Shown here: positions 54,392-61,621 of the stretch, piece by piece
Position numbering within the stretch: position 1 is the first letter of the stretch
Layout of the letters: each line of letters starts with the position of its first letter
NCBI RefSeq assembly: GCF_000473065.1
Contig: NZ_AXAZ01000004.1
Span: forward strand, 124,001 to 188,000
From: Bradyrhizobium sp. WSM1743
Lineage (GTDB): Bacteria > Pseudomonadota > Alphaproteobacteria > Rhizobiales > Xanthobacteraceae
Direction: 5' to 3'
Length of the DNA stretch: 64,000 nt
Notes under the pieces: generated by a model
The model's input: only the letters and a program-made list of their open reading frames with translations
Database searches by the model: none
Told to the model about the DNA's origin: nothing
Program-made: the position numbers and the translations under genes

Positions 54392-55276
54392 TTAAGCGGC
54401 TCTCGCGTTGCTCGCGAGCTGCTTCAAGCCGAAATCGTAGCTGAGATGAAAATAATCGCGCTCCACCATGCGACCATCCGGCGCACGGCCGGCCGGCTGA
54501 CGGACGAACTCGCGGATCAGGCTGTCCTTGACGCCGAACACCACGTCAGAGTCGAGATATTTGTCGCCGGCGACGAACACGTGCGTCACGAGCTGTTCGA
54601 AACCTGGCGCCGAGATCATGAAATGCACATGTGCCGGTCGCCAGGGATGACGTCCTTGCACCTCCAGCATCTCGCCCACCGGGCCGTCATGCGGAATAGG
54701 GTAGGCCGCGGGCTTGATCGACCAGAAATGGAAGCGGCCATTGCTGTCAGTGTGGAAGCGCGCGCGCATCGCGAGATCGCCGATCTGGTCGAGCTGCTGC
54801 ACGTCGTAATAGCCGTCATCGTCGGAGTGCCAGACGTCGACGATGGCCCCCGCCAGCGGCTTTCCGTCCACGCTCGAGACCGAGCCGGTGACCAGCATCG
54901 GATCCCCTTCCATCGGGCCGGAGATATCCGCGCCGCTGTCCTTCTCCGGCGCGGCCTGGACGAAGAAGGGGCCGAGCACCGTGGTCTCGGTCGCGCCTTC
55001 GGGCACCGGATGGTTGATGGCGTCGACCAGCATGGAAACGCCGAGCGTGTCCGACAGCAGGATGAACTCCTGGCGCTTGTCGTCGCACATGTGCCCGGTG
55101 CGGGTCAGGAAATCGATCCCGTACTCCCATTCCTTCTGAGTCGGCCGCACCTCGCGGACGAAGGCGTGAAGGTGACGCACCAGCGCCTCGCTGATTTGTT
55201 TGATGCGCGGGTCGGTCACGCCCGCGATCCGCTCCAGCACCGCTTCCGTGATCGTGTTTTCGTTGAAGTTACGCAT
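54392..55276 (-). CDS. Intradiol ring-cleavage dioxygenase, hydroxyquinol 1,2-dioxygenase type
   Basis: A 294-residue Fe(III) dioxygenase that cleaves a catechol or hydroxyquinol between the hydroxyls. The four iron ligands can be placed: Tyr157 (DDGYYDVQ), Tyr192 (AAYPIPHDG), His216 and His218 (RPAHVHFMI). The GYYDVQ motif and the N-terminal helical domain are nearer to hydroxyquinol and chlorocatechol enzymes than to CatA, and the maleylacetate reductase gene in the same operon supports hydroxyquinol (product maleylacetate). ATG at the complement of 55274-55276 follows a GGAG; a GTG at 55294, overlapping the upstream stop, is an alternative. Confidence 0.9.
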   Translation of the reverse strand: MRNFNENTITEAVLERIAGVTDPRIKQISEALVRHLHAFVREVRPTQKEWEYGIDFLTRTGHMCDDKRQEFILLSDTLGVSMLVDAINHPVPEGATETTVLGPFFVQAAPEKDSGADISGPMEGDPMLVTGSVSSVDGKPLAGAIVDVWHSDDDGYYDVQQLDQIGDLAMRARFHTDSNGRFHFWSIKPAAYPIPHDGPVGEMLEVQGRHPWRPAHVHFMISAPGFEQLVTHVFVAGDKYLDSDVVFGVKDSLIREFVRQPAGRAPDGRMVERDYFHLSYDFGLKQLASNARAA

Positions 55277-55290
55277 AGGGGCTCCGTTGA

Positions 55291-56193
55291 TCACAGCTTC
55301 GGCTCGCCGAGGCCGGACAGCCGTTCGAGATGCTTGACGGTCGCGATGAAGTCGATCTCACCTTCGCCTTGCGCGACCAGCGAGCCATAGGTCTCGCGCA
55401 CCTGGGCTGCGAGCTGAAGCGGCACGCCGACGGCGTGGCCGGCACCTAAGATGAGGTCGAGATCCTTGGCCATCTGCTTGCAGGAGAAGGTGGACTCGAA
55501 GTCGCGGGTCCGCAGCGGCGCGGTCTTGTATTTCACCATGGGCGAGGCGACCGCGCTGTCGTCGAGCACTTTCAGGATGTCCTGCCAGGCGATGCCGCCC
55601 TTGCGCGCCAGCGCCAGGCTCTCCGCCATCATCGCCGCCGACACCGCGATCATCAGGTTGACCGAGAGCTTTGCGTAGCGCGCTTCCTCGGCCGGTCCGA
55701 GATAGGTCTGGGCGCGGGTGAAGGCCGCGAACAGCGGCTTGGCGCTTTCGAAGGCGTCCTTCGGCCCCGACACGAAGCAGGTCAGCGCGCCCGTGTGCAC
55801 GATGCTGGCATTGCCGGAGACCGGCGATCGAAGATAGGCAATGCCGCGTGCCTGCGCTGCGGCCGCAACTTCGGTGGACGCCTCGACGCTCACGGTGCTG
55901 GTCTCGATCAAGATGGCTCCGGGCGCCATCGCCACGATCAGGCCGGAGGCGCCAAGCAGGGTGCCGCGCAGTGCTACGTCATCGGGCAGGGAGGTGATGA
56001 GGGCTGCCTTGCCGTTCACGGCTTCGGCTGGCGAGGCGGCAATCGAGATGCCTTGCGCGCGAGCCTCATCGAGTCGCGCCACGCTCTGGTCGAACGCGGT
56101 GACGGCGTAACCCGCCTTGGCAACCAGCACTGACATCGGCAGGCCCATCTTGCCGATCCCGATGAAAGCAACATGCTTCGAAGCGTCTGTCAT
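55291..56193 (-). CDS. NAD(P)-dependent oxidoreductase, 3-hydroxyisobutyrate dehydrogenase-like
   Basis: A 300-residue beta-hydroxyacid dehydrogenase. The N-terminal Rossmann motif AFIGIGKMGLPMSVLVAKAG binds NAD(P); SPVSGNASIVHTGALT is the substrate-binding block, and the catalytic Lys lies in ARYAKLSVNLMIA (about residue 173). Family members act on 3-hydroxyisobutyrate, tartronate semialdehyde, 6-hydroxynicotinate-pathway or similar acids, so the substrate is open. It lies 21 nt after the amidohydrolase gene and its stop overlaps a possible GTG start of the dioxygenase gene. Confidence 0.88.
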   Translation of the reverse strand: MTDASKHVAFIGIGKMGLPMSVLVAKAGYAVTAFDQSVARLDEARAQGISIAASPAEAVNGKAALITSLPDDVALRGTLLGASGLIVAMAPGAILIETSTVSVEASTEVAAAAQARGIAYLRSPVSGNASIVHTGALTCFVSGPKDAFESAKPLFAAFTRAQTYLGPAEEARYAKLSVNLMIAVSAAMMAESLALARKGGIAWQDILKVLDDSAVASPMVKYKTAPLRTRDFESTFSCKQMAKDLDLILGAGHAVGVPLQLAAQVRETYGSLVAQGEGEIDFIATVKHLERLSGLGEPKL

Positions 56194-56214
56194 TGTTCTT
56201 GTCCATTGGCGCCG

Positions 56215-57588
56215 CTAGGCAGCGCGTTCCTGTCGTTCGATGTCCTGCACCAGCCGCTGGCCGGATTGCGCCAGCAGCTCCTTCTTCGCCTCCAGCCCCT
56301 CGACCAGCAGCCGTCCGTTCCGCTTCTTCCAGGCGCCGCCGATCATGACCGCCTCGATGTTGGCGAGGCTCGTCTGCATCACGACGGTCGCGACGGGATC
56401 GTGCACCGGGACAAGGTTGAGATCGGAGGCGTTGATGATCACGAGGTCGGCATGCTTACCCGGCGTCAGCGAACCGATCTGGTGCTCGCGGCCAAGCATG
56501 CGCGCGCCCTCCGTCGTGATCCAGCGCAGCGTCTCGCGCACCGGAATCGTGGTCGTCGCCGGAATGGTGCCGCTCAGTTTGCGCGACTCCGCATTGTCGA
56601 GCGCCCGCTGCATCGAGAGCGCAACGCGGGCGGCGGAGAGGAGATCGCCGGCCAGCACGGACTCCAGATCAATGCCGATGGTCGGCCGTACGCCGCGCGC
56701 GAGCAGCCGTCCGGTGATCGGAAAGCCATGGCCCTGGATCATCTCGTTCTCGGGCGTCACCGAGAACGACACGCCGAGGTCAATCATCCGGTCCAGCAAC
56801 TCATCGGGCAGATCGTTGCCGTGAACGACATTGACGCTGGCGCCGACGAGGCCCGCCTCGATCAGCTTCTCCCAGCCGCCGGGTGTCTTGGCGGGACCGC
56901 CGCCTTGATGCATCGATGCGATCAGGTTGAGCTCCCGTGCCAGGTGAAAATCATGCATGGCGACGTCGAGCGTCGAATAATGTGGGCCGAGAATGGCCAG
57001 CCCCAACGTGACGAGGCCGTCGCGGTCGGCGAGGGGGCCCGCCAGCAGGCGTTCAACCTCGTGGCGCGGATGCGGCACTTCCGAGAAATGAGGCTCGCCC
57101 AGTTTCGGCTCGGATTTTGGCGAGCCGTGGAAGAAGGCGGCGCGAATGCCGCTCTCGATCAGGCCGCGCACGGCGGCGTCGGTATGATCGGGCGTCGGAT
57201 TGTTGTGGCACCAGTCGACCAGCGTCGTGGTGCCGCAATTGATCTGGTTCAGCGCGCCGACGAGAGTCGCGATATGGATGTCCTCGGGCCGGAACACGGT
57301 CGCGAGGCCCGCATGCATGCGGCGGAAATATTCAAGCAGCGTCCAGTTCGCGGCAAAGCCGCGCAAGCCCGTCTGCCAGGTGTGCATGTGCGCGTTGATC
57401 AGGCCCGGGATGACGATGCGGCCCTTGCCGTCGACGATCTCGGTCTCGGCGGCGCCGCTGCCAAGATCGATCGATGGACGCACCTCAGCGATGCGGCTGC
57501 CCTCGACCAGCACGTCGCCGCTCGAGAGGTCGCCGATCGCGTCATCCATGCTGATGACGGTGGCCGATTTGATCAGCGTGCGCCGCAT
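56215..57588 (-). CDS. Metal-dependent amidohydrolase, TRZ/ATZ (cytosine deaminase-like) family
   Basis: A 457-residue amidohydrolase that deaminates or dechlorinates nitrogen heterocycles or hydrolyses related C-N bonds. Likely metal ligands are His67 and His69 (NAHMHTWQ), His227 (MHQGGG), His256 (VVHGND) and Asp307 (IGIDLES). The HMHTWQTGLRG block is typical of the TRZ/ATZ and 8-oxoguanine deaminase branch. The family's usual GTDS after the last strand is GIDLES here. It is flanked by ring-cleavage genes and may remove an amino group or side chain from the imported compound before oxidation. The MAR gene lies 4 nt upstream. Confidence 0.88.
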   Translation of the reverse strand: MRRTLIKSATVISMDDAIGDLSSGDVLVEGSRIAEVRPSIDLGSGAAETEIVDGKGRIVIPGLINAHMHTWQTGLRGFAANWTLLEYFRRMHAGLATVFRPEDIHIATLVGALNQINCGTTTLVDWCHNNPTPDHTDAAVRGLIESGIRAAFFHGSPKSEPKLGEPHFSEVPHPRHEVERLLAGPLADRDGLVTLGLAILGPHYSTLDVAMHDFHLARELNLIASMHQGGGPAKTPGGWEKLIEAGLVGASVNVVHGNDLPDELLDRMIDLGVSFSVTPENEMIQGHGFPITGRLLARGVRPTIGIDLESVLAGDLLSAARVALSMQRALDNAESRKLSGTIPATTTIPVRETLRWITTEGARMLGREHQIGSLTPGKHADLVIINASDLNLVPVHDPVATVVMQTSLANIEAVMIGGAWKKRNGRLLVEGLEAKKELLAQSGQRLVQDIERQERAA

Positions 57589-57592
57589 CGCC

Positions 57593-58672
57593 TCACGCCG
57601 CCGCTTTGGTGGCGCTCGGCGGCTCGCCGGCCCAGGAGCGCGCGATCAGGTCGCGAATGGCGCCACGGTCGAGCGGGCGCGGATTCCAGTAGGCATTCGT
57701 CACCGCGAGATCGGCCGCCTTGTCGATTCCGCTCTCGGGCATGCCGACATCGCGCAGCGCGAGCTTTGCACCCAGCCGCTTCGCAAGGTCGTACAGCCCT
57801 TTCGATGCATCGGCCGCGCCGATCGCGCGCGAGATGCGTACCATTGCATCGGGCACGGCCGGTGCGTTGTAGGCCAGCGCATGCGGCAGCACGATGGTGT
57901 GGGTTTCGGCGTGCGGCAGGTCGAAGGTGCCGCCGAGCGTGTGGCAGAGCTTGTGATGCAGCGCCATGCCAACGGTGCCCAGACAAACACCGCACAGCCA
58001 GGCGCCATAGAGCGCTTCGGTGCGGGCCTCGCGGTCGTCGGCCTTGGCGGCGATCGCGGGCAGGGCGCACGACAGCGCGCGGATGCCTTCTTCCGCCATC
58101 AGCGACGTCACGGGATTGGCATCGCGCGCGTAGAGCGCCTCGACCGCATGCGCGATCGCATTGATGCCGGATGTCGCGGCTAAGCTCGCCGGCAGCGTCA
58201 AGGTGAGATCCACATCGTAGATCACGGTCTCCGGCAGCACGGCGGCATCGCGCACCGTGGTCTTCAGCCCGTTCTCGGTCTGGCCGACGATCGGCGTCAT
58301 CTCCGAGCCGGCATAGGTGGTGGGAATGCAGAGCTGGTTGACACCGGTGCGCAAGGCCAGCGCCTTGCCGAGGCCGGTGGTCGAGCCGCCGCCGAGCGAG
58401 ACGACGCAGTCCGCCCCGCACGCCTTCATCACAGCGAGCGCACGTTCCGTGACCTCGACCGGCGTGTGCATGGTGGCGCCTGGAAAGATGCCGGCATAGA
58501 GCGGGCCGAGCGCGATCCCCAAGCTCTTGCCTTGCGCCTCTTGCTGCTGCGTCGTCAGCACCAGCGCGCGCGTGCCGCCGAGCCGCTCGAGCTCGGCCTT
58601 GGCGGCGGCCAGCGTGCCGCTGCCGAACACGACGCGGCAGGGCAGGTTTTCAAAGGTGAACGAACCGATCAT
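57593..58672 (-). CDS. Maleylacetate reductase
   Basis: A 359-residue iron-containing alcohol dehydrogenase family enzyme that reduces maleylacetate to 3-oxoadipate with NAD(P)H, the step after hydroxyquinol cleavage. GGGSTTGLGKALAL is the nucleotide-binding region, IPTTYAGSEMTPIVG is MAR-specific, and GINAIAHAVEALY and LHHKLCHTLGGTFDLPHAE include the metal-ligand His positions. ATG at the complement of 58670-58672 opens MIGSFTFENLPCRVVFG, the usual MAR N-terminus; a much longer in-frame reading has no family support. It overlaps the Dabb gene by ATGA. Confidence 0.93.
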   Translation of the reverse strand: MIGSFTFENLPCRVVFGSGTLAAAKAELERLGGTRALVLTTQQQEAQGKSLGIALGPLYAGIFPGATMHTPVEVTERALAVMKACGADCVVSLGGGSTTGLGKALALRTGVNQLCIPTTYAGSEMTPIVGQTENGLKTTVRDAAVLPETVIYDVDLTLTLPASLAATSGINAIAHAVEALYARDANPVTSLMAEEGIRALSCALPAIAAKADDREARTEALYGAWLCGVCLGTVGMALHHKLCHTLGGTFDLPHAETHTIVLPHALAYNAPAVPDAMVRISRAIGAADASKGLYDLAKRLGAKLALRDVGMPESGIDKAADLAVTNAYWNPRPLDRGAIRDLIARSWAGEPPSATKAAA

Positions 58673-58992
58673 GCGCCGGTCTCTTTGATGGGATAATCGA
58701 CCTGGAAGCGCCCGATCCGCAAGTCGCCCAAGGCCTCGCGCACCCGCAGGTGTTCGGGGTGGTTGGCATAGGCGGTAAGGGCGGCTTGGTCCTTGAATTC
58801 GGAGAACAGGACCACGTCGCAGGCGTAGTCGACCGCGCTGACGTCCATGCCGACTTCGATATGGGTGAGGCCCTCGATCCGGCCTTTGAGGCCCTCGAAC
58901 AGGGTCTTGACCTTGAGCCGGGCGGCGGAGCGCTCCGCAGGCGTCTCCCCGCGCAGCCGCCACATCACGATGTGCCTGATCGGGCCCGACAT
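58669..58992 (-). CDS. Dabb (stress-responsive alpha/beta barrel) family protein
   Basis: A 107-residue protein of the Dabb family, with the HIVMWRLRGETPAERSA opening and the conserved HIEVGMDVSA and YANHPEHLRV blocks. The fold is the dimeric alpha+beta barrel also used by muconolactone isomerases and YciI proteins. It is the first gene of the operon, with the LysR regulator divergent on the other side. Dabb proteins occur in several resorcinol and hydroxyquinol clusters, but no reaction is proven for this one. Confidence 0.85.
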   Translation of the reverse strand: MSGPIRHIVMWRLRGETPAERSAARLKVKTLFEGLKGRIEGLTHIEVGMDVSAVDYACDVVLFSEFKDQAALTAYANHPEHLRVREALGDLRIGRFQVDYPIKETGA

Positions 58993-59098
58993 TTCCTGAT
59001 TTCCTCGCCTGCGACGGTGTTTGTTGGCGGCATTTTGCCTTGCAGAAATCGGAAATAAAGGCCAAAATTTGTAAGTCTCTTTTCCTCATTCTGCAAAA
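58993..59098. promoter_or_regulatory. Divergent promoter/operator region of the catabolic operon and LysR gene
   Basis: This 106-nt gap separates the Dabb (minus) and LysR (plus) start codons. TTGCAGAA (59040-59047) and TTCTGCAA (59089-59096) form an 8-bp inverted repeat 41 nt apart, the latter ending 2 nt before the LysR ATG. ATTTTGCCTTGCAGAAAT (59032-59049) has the ATTT-N10-AAAT shape of a LysR box. These are candidate binding sites for the LysR protein. Confidence 0.5.
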
Positions 59099-60022
59099 AT
59101 GGACCGGCTGCTCCAACTCGAGGTCTTCTCCAAAACCGCTGAGCTCGGCAGCCTTTCCAAGGCTGCCGAAATGCTGCGGATGTCGAACGCGGCCGCGAGC
59201 CGTCATCTCAGCGCGCTGGAGGAGCGGCTTGCGGTCCGGCTGATCGAACGCAACACGCGCCGGCAATGGCTGACCGAAGCAGGGCAGGAGTTGTTGCAGC
59301 GCTGCAGTGCGCTGCTGAACGAGCTCGCCGAAGCCGAGGACGCCGTTTCCGACCGAGCGCTGTCGCCGAAGGGCATGCTGCGCGTCACGTCTTCGCTGTC
59401 CTTCGCGATGATCTATCTCGCGCCGATGCTGCCTGCCTTCCGCGCGCTCTATCCCAATCTCAGCGTGCAGATCATCAGCGCGAACCGCTACCCTGACTTC
59501 ATCGAAGCCGGCATCGACGTCGCGATCCGCACGCGGGAGCATGAGCCGGATTCCAACATCATCGTCCGCCGCATCGGCCAGATGCATCGCGTGCTCGCGG
59601 CCGCTCCCTCCTACCTCGAGAAGCACGGCCGGCCGGAGCATCCCGCCGATCTCGCCCGGCACAACATGCTGATCTACAATCTCGCCAACGATCCCTATTC
59701 GCTGCGGCTGAGCCAGGGCAGCACGACGCAGACGGTGCGGATCGCGCCGACGCTCGACAGCAACGATGGCCAGATCATCTGTGGTGCAGCGCGCGCGGGG
59801 CTCGGCATCCTGATCCAGCCGCTCTATATCGTGCAGGGCGATATCGCGGCCGGCCGGCTGGTGCCCGTGCTGAGGGACTGGCAGCTGCCGCTGCTCACCA
59901 TGAATATCGCCTATCAAAACCGCGTCCGGCTGCCCGCCAAGATCAGGGTGTTCTCCGACTTCCTGGTCAGCTACATCCGCGAGCATTCGGAGCCGGGGAT
60001 CTGGATCGACGCGGCGAAGTGA
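59099..60022 (+). CDS. LysR-type transcriptional regulator
   Basis: A 307-residue DNA-binding regulator with an N-terminal winged helix-turn-helix (about 1-60; GSLSKAAEMLRMSNAAASRH) and a LysR substrate-binding domain (about 90-295). It is the likely activator or repressor of the divergent hydroxyquinol-type operon, by the usual LysR arrangement. The inducer is unknown; a pathway intermediate is usual. Its C-terminal part resembles the CrgA/PecT branch, with ANRYPDFIEAGIDVAIRTRE. It lies 13 nt before the xylulokinase gene, so it may be co-transcribed with a sugar gene. Confidence 0.92.
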   Translation: MDRLLQLEVFSKTAELGSLSKAAEMLRMSNAAASRHLSALEERLAVRLIERNTRRQWLTEAGQELLQRCSALLNELAEAEDAVSDRALSPKGMLRVTSSLSFAMIYLAPMLPAFRALYPNLSVQIISANRYPDFIEAGIDVAIRTREHEPDSNIIVRRIGQMHRVLAAAPSYLEKHGRPEHPADLARHNMLIYNLANDPYSLRLSQGSTTQTVRIAPTLDSNDGQIICGAARAGLGILIQPLYIVQGDIAAGRLVPVLRDWQLPLLTMNIAYQNRVRLPAKIRVFSDFLVSYIREHSEPGIWIDAAK

Positions 60023-60035
60023 GCGGGAAGCATTC

Positions 60036-61481
60036 ATGTATCTCGGCATCGATCTCGGCACCTCGGCGGTCAAGACCGTTCTCGTCGACGATGCGCAGCG
60101 CGTGATTGCAAGCGAGAGCCGGGCGCTCGCGACCGCCTCGCCGCAATCAGGCTATTACGAGCAGGATCCCGCGCAATGGATCGAGGCGACCTTTGTGACG
60201 CTGGATGCCCTGAAGGCGTCACATGCCCGCGCGCTGGCGGCGGTCGAAGGCATTGGACTGTCCGGCCAGATGCACGGTGCCACGCTGCTCGACGCGAGCT
60301 CGAGGCCGCTGCGGCCTTGCATTCTCTGGAACGACGGCCGCTCGGCCGCTGAGTGCCGTGTCCTGGAGCAACGCTGGCCCGCCTTGCGTGCGACGACGGG
60401 CAACAAGGCGATGCCGGGTTTCACCGCGCCGAAGCTGCTCTGGATCGCCACGCACGAGCCTGAGATCTTTGCGGCGACCAAGCTTGTTCTGCTGCCAAAG
60501 GCCTATCTGCGCCTGATGCTATCAGGCGAGGCCGTCGAGGATGTCTCTGATGCATCGGGATCGCTGTGGCTCGACGCTGCGCGCCGGGACTGGTCGGACG
60601 CAGCCCTGGCAGCGACCGGCTTGTCGCGCGAGCACATGCCGCGCCTGGTTGAGGGATGCGCGCCCGCAACGACACTGCGCCGCGAGCTCGCGCAGCGCTG
60701 GGGCATGACCAAGCAGCCGGTGATCGCGGGCGGTGCCGGCGACAATCCGGCCGGCGCCGTCGGCATCGGCGCGATCCGGCCGGGAGCCGCGTTCGTGTCG
60801 CTGGGAACCTCGGGCGCCCTCATGGCGCCGACCGATAGGATCGCCGCGAATCCCGATCGCGTTGTGCACACGTTCTGCCACTCCATTCCCGGCATGTGGA
60901 TCCAGGCCGGCGCGATCCTCTCGGCCGCCTCCTGCCTCGCCTGGGTCGCGCACCTGTTCGGCGTCACTGAAGCCGAGCTGCTCGCGCCGCTCGGCTCGCG
61001 CCCGCGGGCTCCGTCGCCGGTGAGCTTCCTGCCTTATCTCGCGGGTGAACGGACCCCGCACGACGATCCCGCCGTGCGCGGCATGCTCGATGGCCTGAGC
61101 CACGGCACCGATCGCGCGGCGATCGTGCAGGCGGTGCTCGAGGGCGTTGCCTTCGCGCTCGCCGATTGTCGCGACGCGCTCGCCGATGCCGGCATTGCGA
61201 TTGCGGAAGCCGATGTCATTGGCGGTGGTTCGCGGTCCCGGTTCTGGCTCTCGGTGCTGACCAACGTGCTGAATGTTCCGGTCCATCGCTTTGCCGGCGG
61301 TGAGACCGGCGCGGCGTTCGGTGCGGCAAGATTGGGGCGGCTTGCTGTCACCGGTGAGGCAATCGGTGACGTTTGCACACGTCCGCAGCGCATCGAGACA
61401 TTCGAACCTGACGCCGGGCTGACGGACGCTTATGCCGAGCGGCTTCCCGCATGGCGCGAACTGTATCGGCCGCGCCACTAG
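60036..61481 (+). CDS. xylB: Xylulokinase
   Basis: A 481-residue FGGY-family carbohydrate kinase that phosphorylates D-xylulose to xylulose 5-phosphate. YLGIDLGTSAVKTVL is the first phosphate motif, LSGQMHGATLLD and ILWNDGRSAAEC are XylB-typical, and GGAGDNPAGAVG and GGGSRSRFWLSVL are the second and adenosine motifs. The FGGY substrate range is broad, so xylulose is the likely but unproven substrate. The neighbouring sugar-type ABC importer starting at 61622 supports pentose or pentitol use. It is 13 nt downstream of the LysR gene. Confidence 0.9.
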   Translation: MYLGIDLGTSAVKTVLVDDAQRVIASESRALATASPQSGYYEQDPAQWIEATFVTLDALKASHARALAAVEGIGLSGQMHGATLLDASSRPLRPCILWNDGRSAAECRVLEQRWPALRATTGNKAMPGFTAPKLLWIATHEPEIFAATKLVLLPKAYLRLMLSGEAVEDVSDASGSLWLDAARRDWSDAALAATGLSREHMPRLVEGCAPATTLRRELAQRWGMTKQPVIAGGAGDNPAGAVGIGAIRPGAAFVSLGTSGALMAPTDRIAANPDRVVHTFCHSIPGMWIQAGAILSAASCLAWVAHLFGVTEAELLAPLGSRPRAPSPVSFLPYLAGERTPHDDPAVRGMLDGLSHGTDRAAIVQAVLEGVAFALADCRDALADAGIAIAEADVIGGGSRSRFWLSVLTNVLNVPVHRFAGGETGAAFGAARLGRLAVTGEAIGDVCTRPQRIETFEPDAGLTDAYAERLPAWRELYRPRH

Positions 61482-61503
61482 CTGGCCCAATCTGGTTTGC
61501 ATA

Positions 61504-61527
61504 CTTCGGTATACTCGCCTTCGGTAT
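61504..61527. repeat. Direct repeat in the importer promoter region
   Basis: CTTCGGTAT occurs at 61504-61512 and again at 61519-61527, exactly 15 bp apart from start to start, in the 140-nt gap before the importer ATPase. This could be an operator with same-face half-sites or chance. No regulator is adjacent other than the LysR gene. Confidence 0.35.
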
Positions 61528-61621
61528 TGCCCTGCGTCACCCGCTTTTGTTTAATGACCAAACCGCGCTGACGAGAAGCTTGAGACGCGGGTAGGAAACG
61601 CATTGTGCGCCGGGAGGCACG

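Noticed and set aside
53087-55390. 767-residue plus-strand open frame
   Set aside because: It is antisense to the FAD oxidase and dioxygenase genes, whose catalytic motifs are clear.
57593-60073. 826-residue minus-strand open frame
   Set aside because: Only the part up to 58672 is maleylacetate reductase; the rest lies opposite the LysR gene and beneath the Dabb gene.
61482-61621. Binding-protein gene upstream of the second sugar-type importer
   Set aside because: The gap is only 140 nt and contains no gene; a binding protein is expected beyond the right edge instead.
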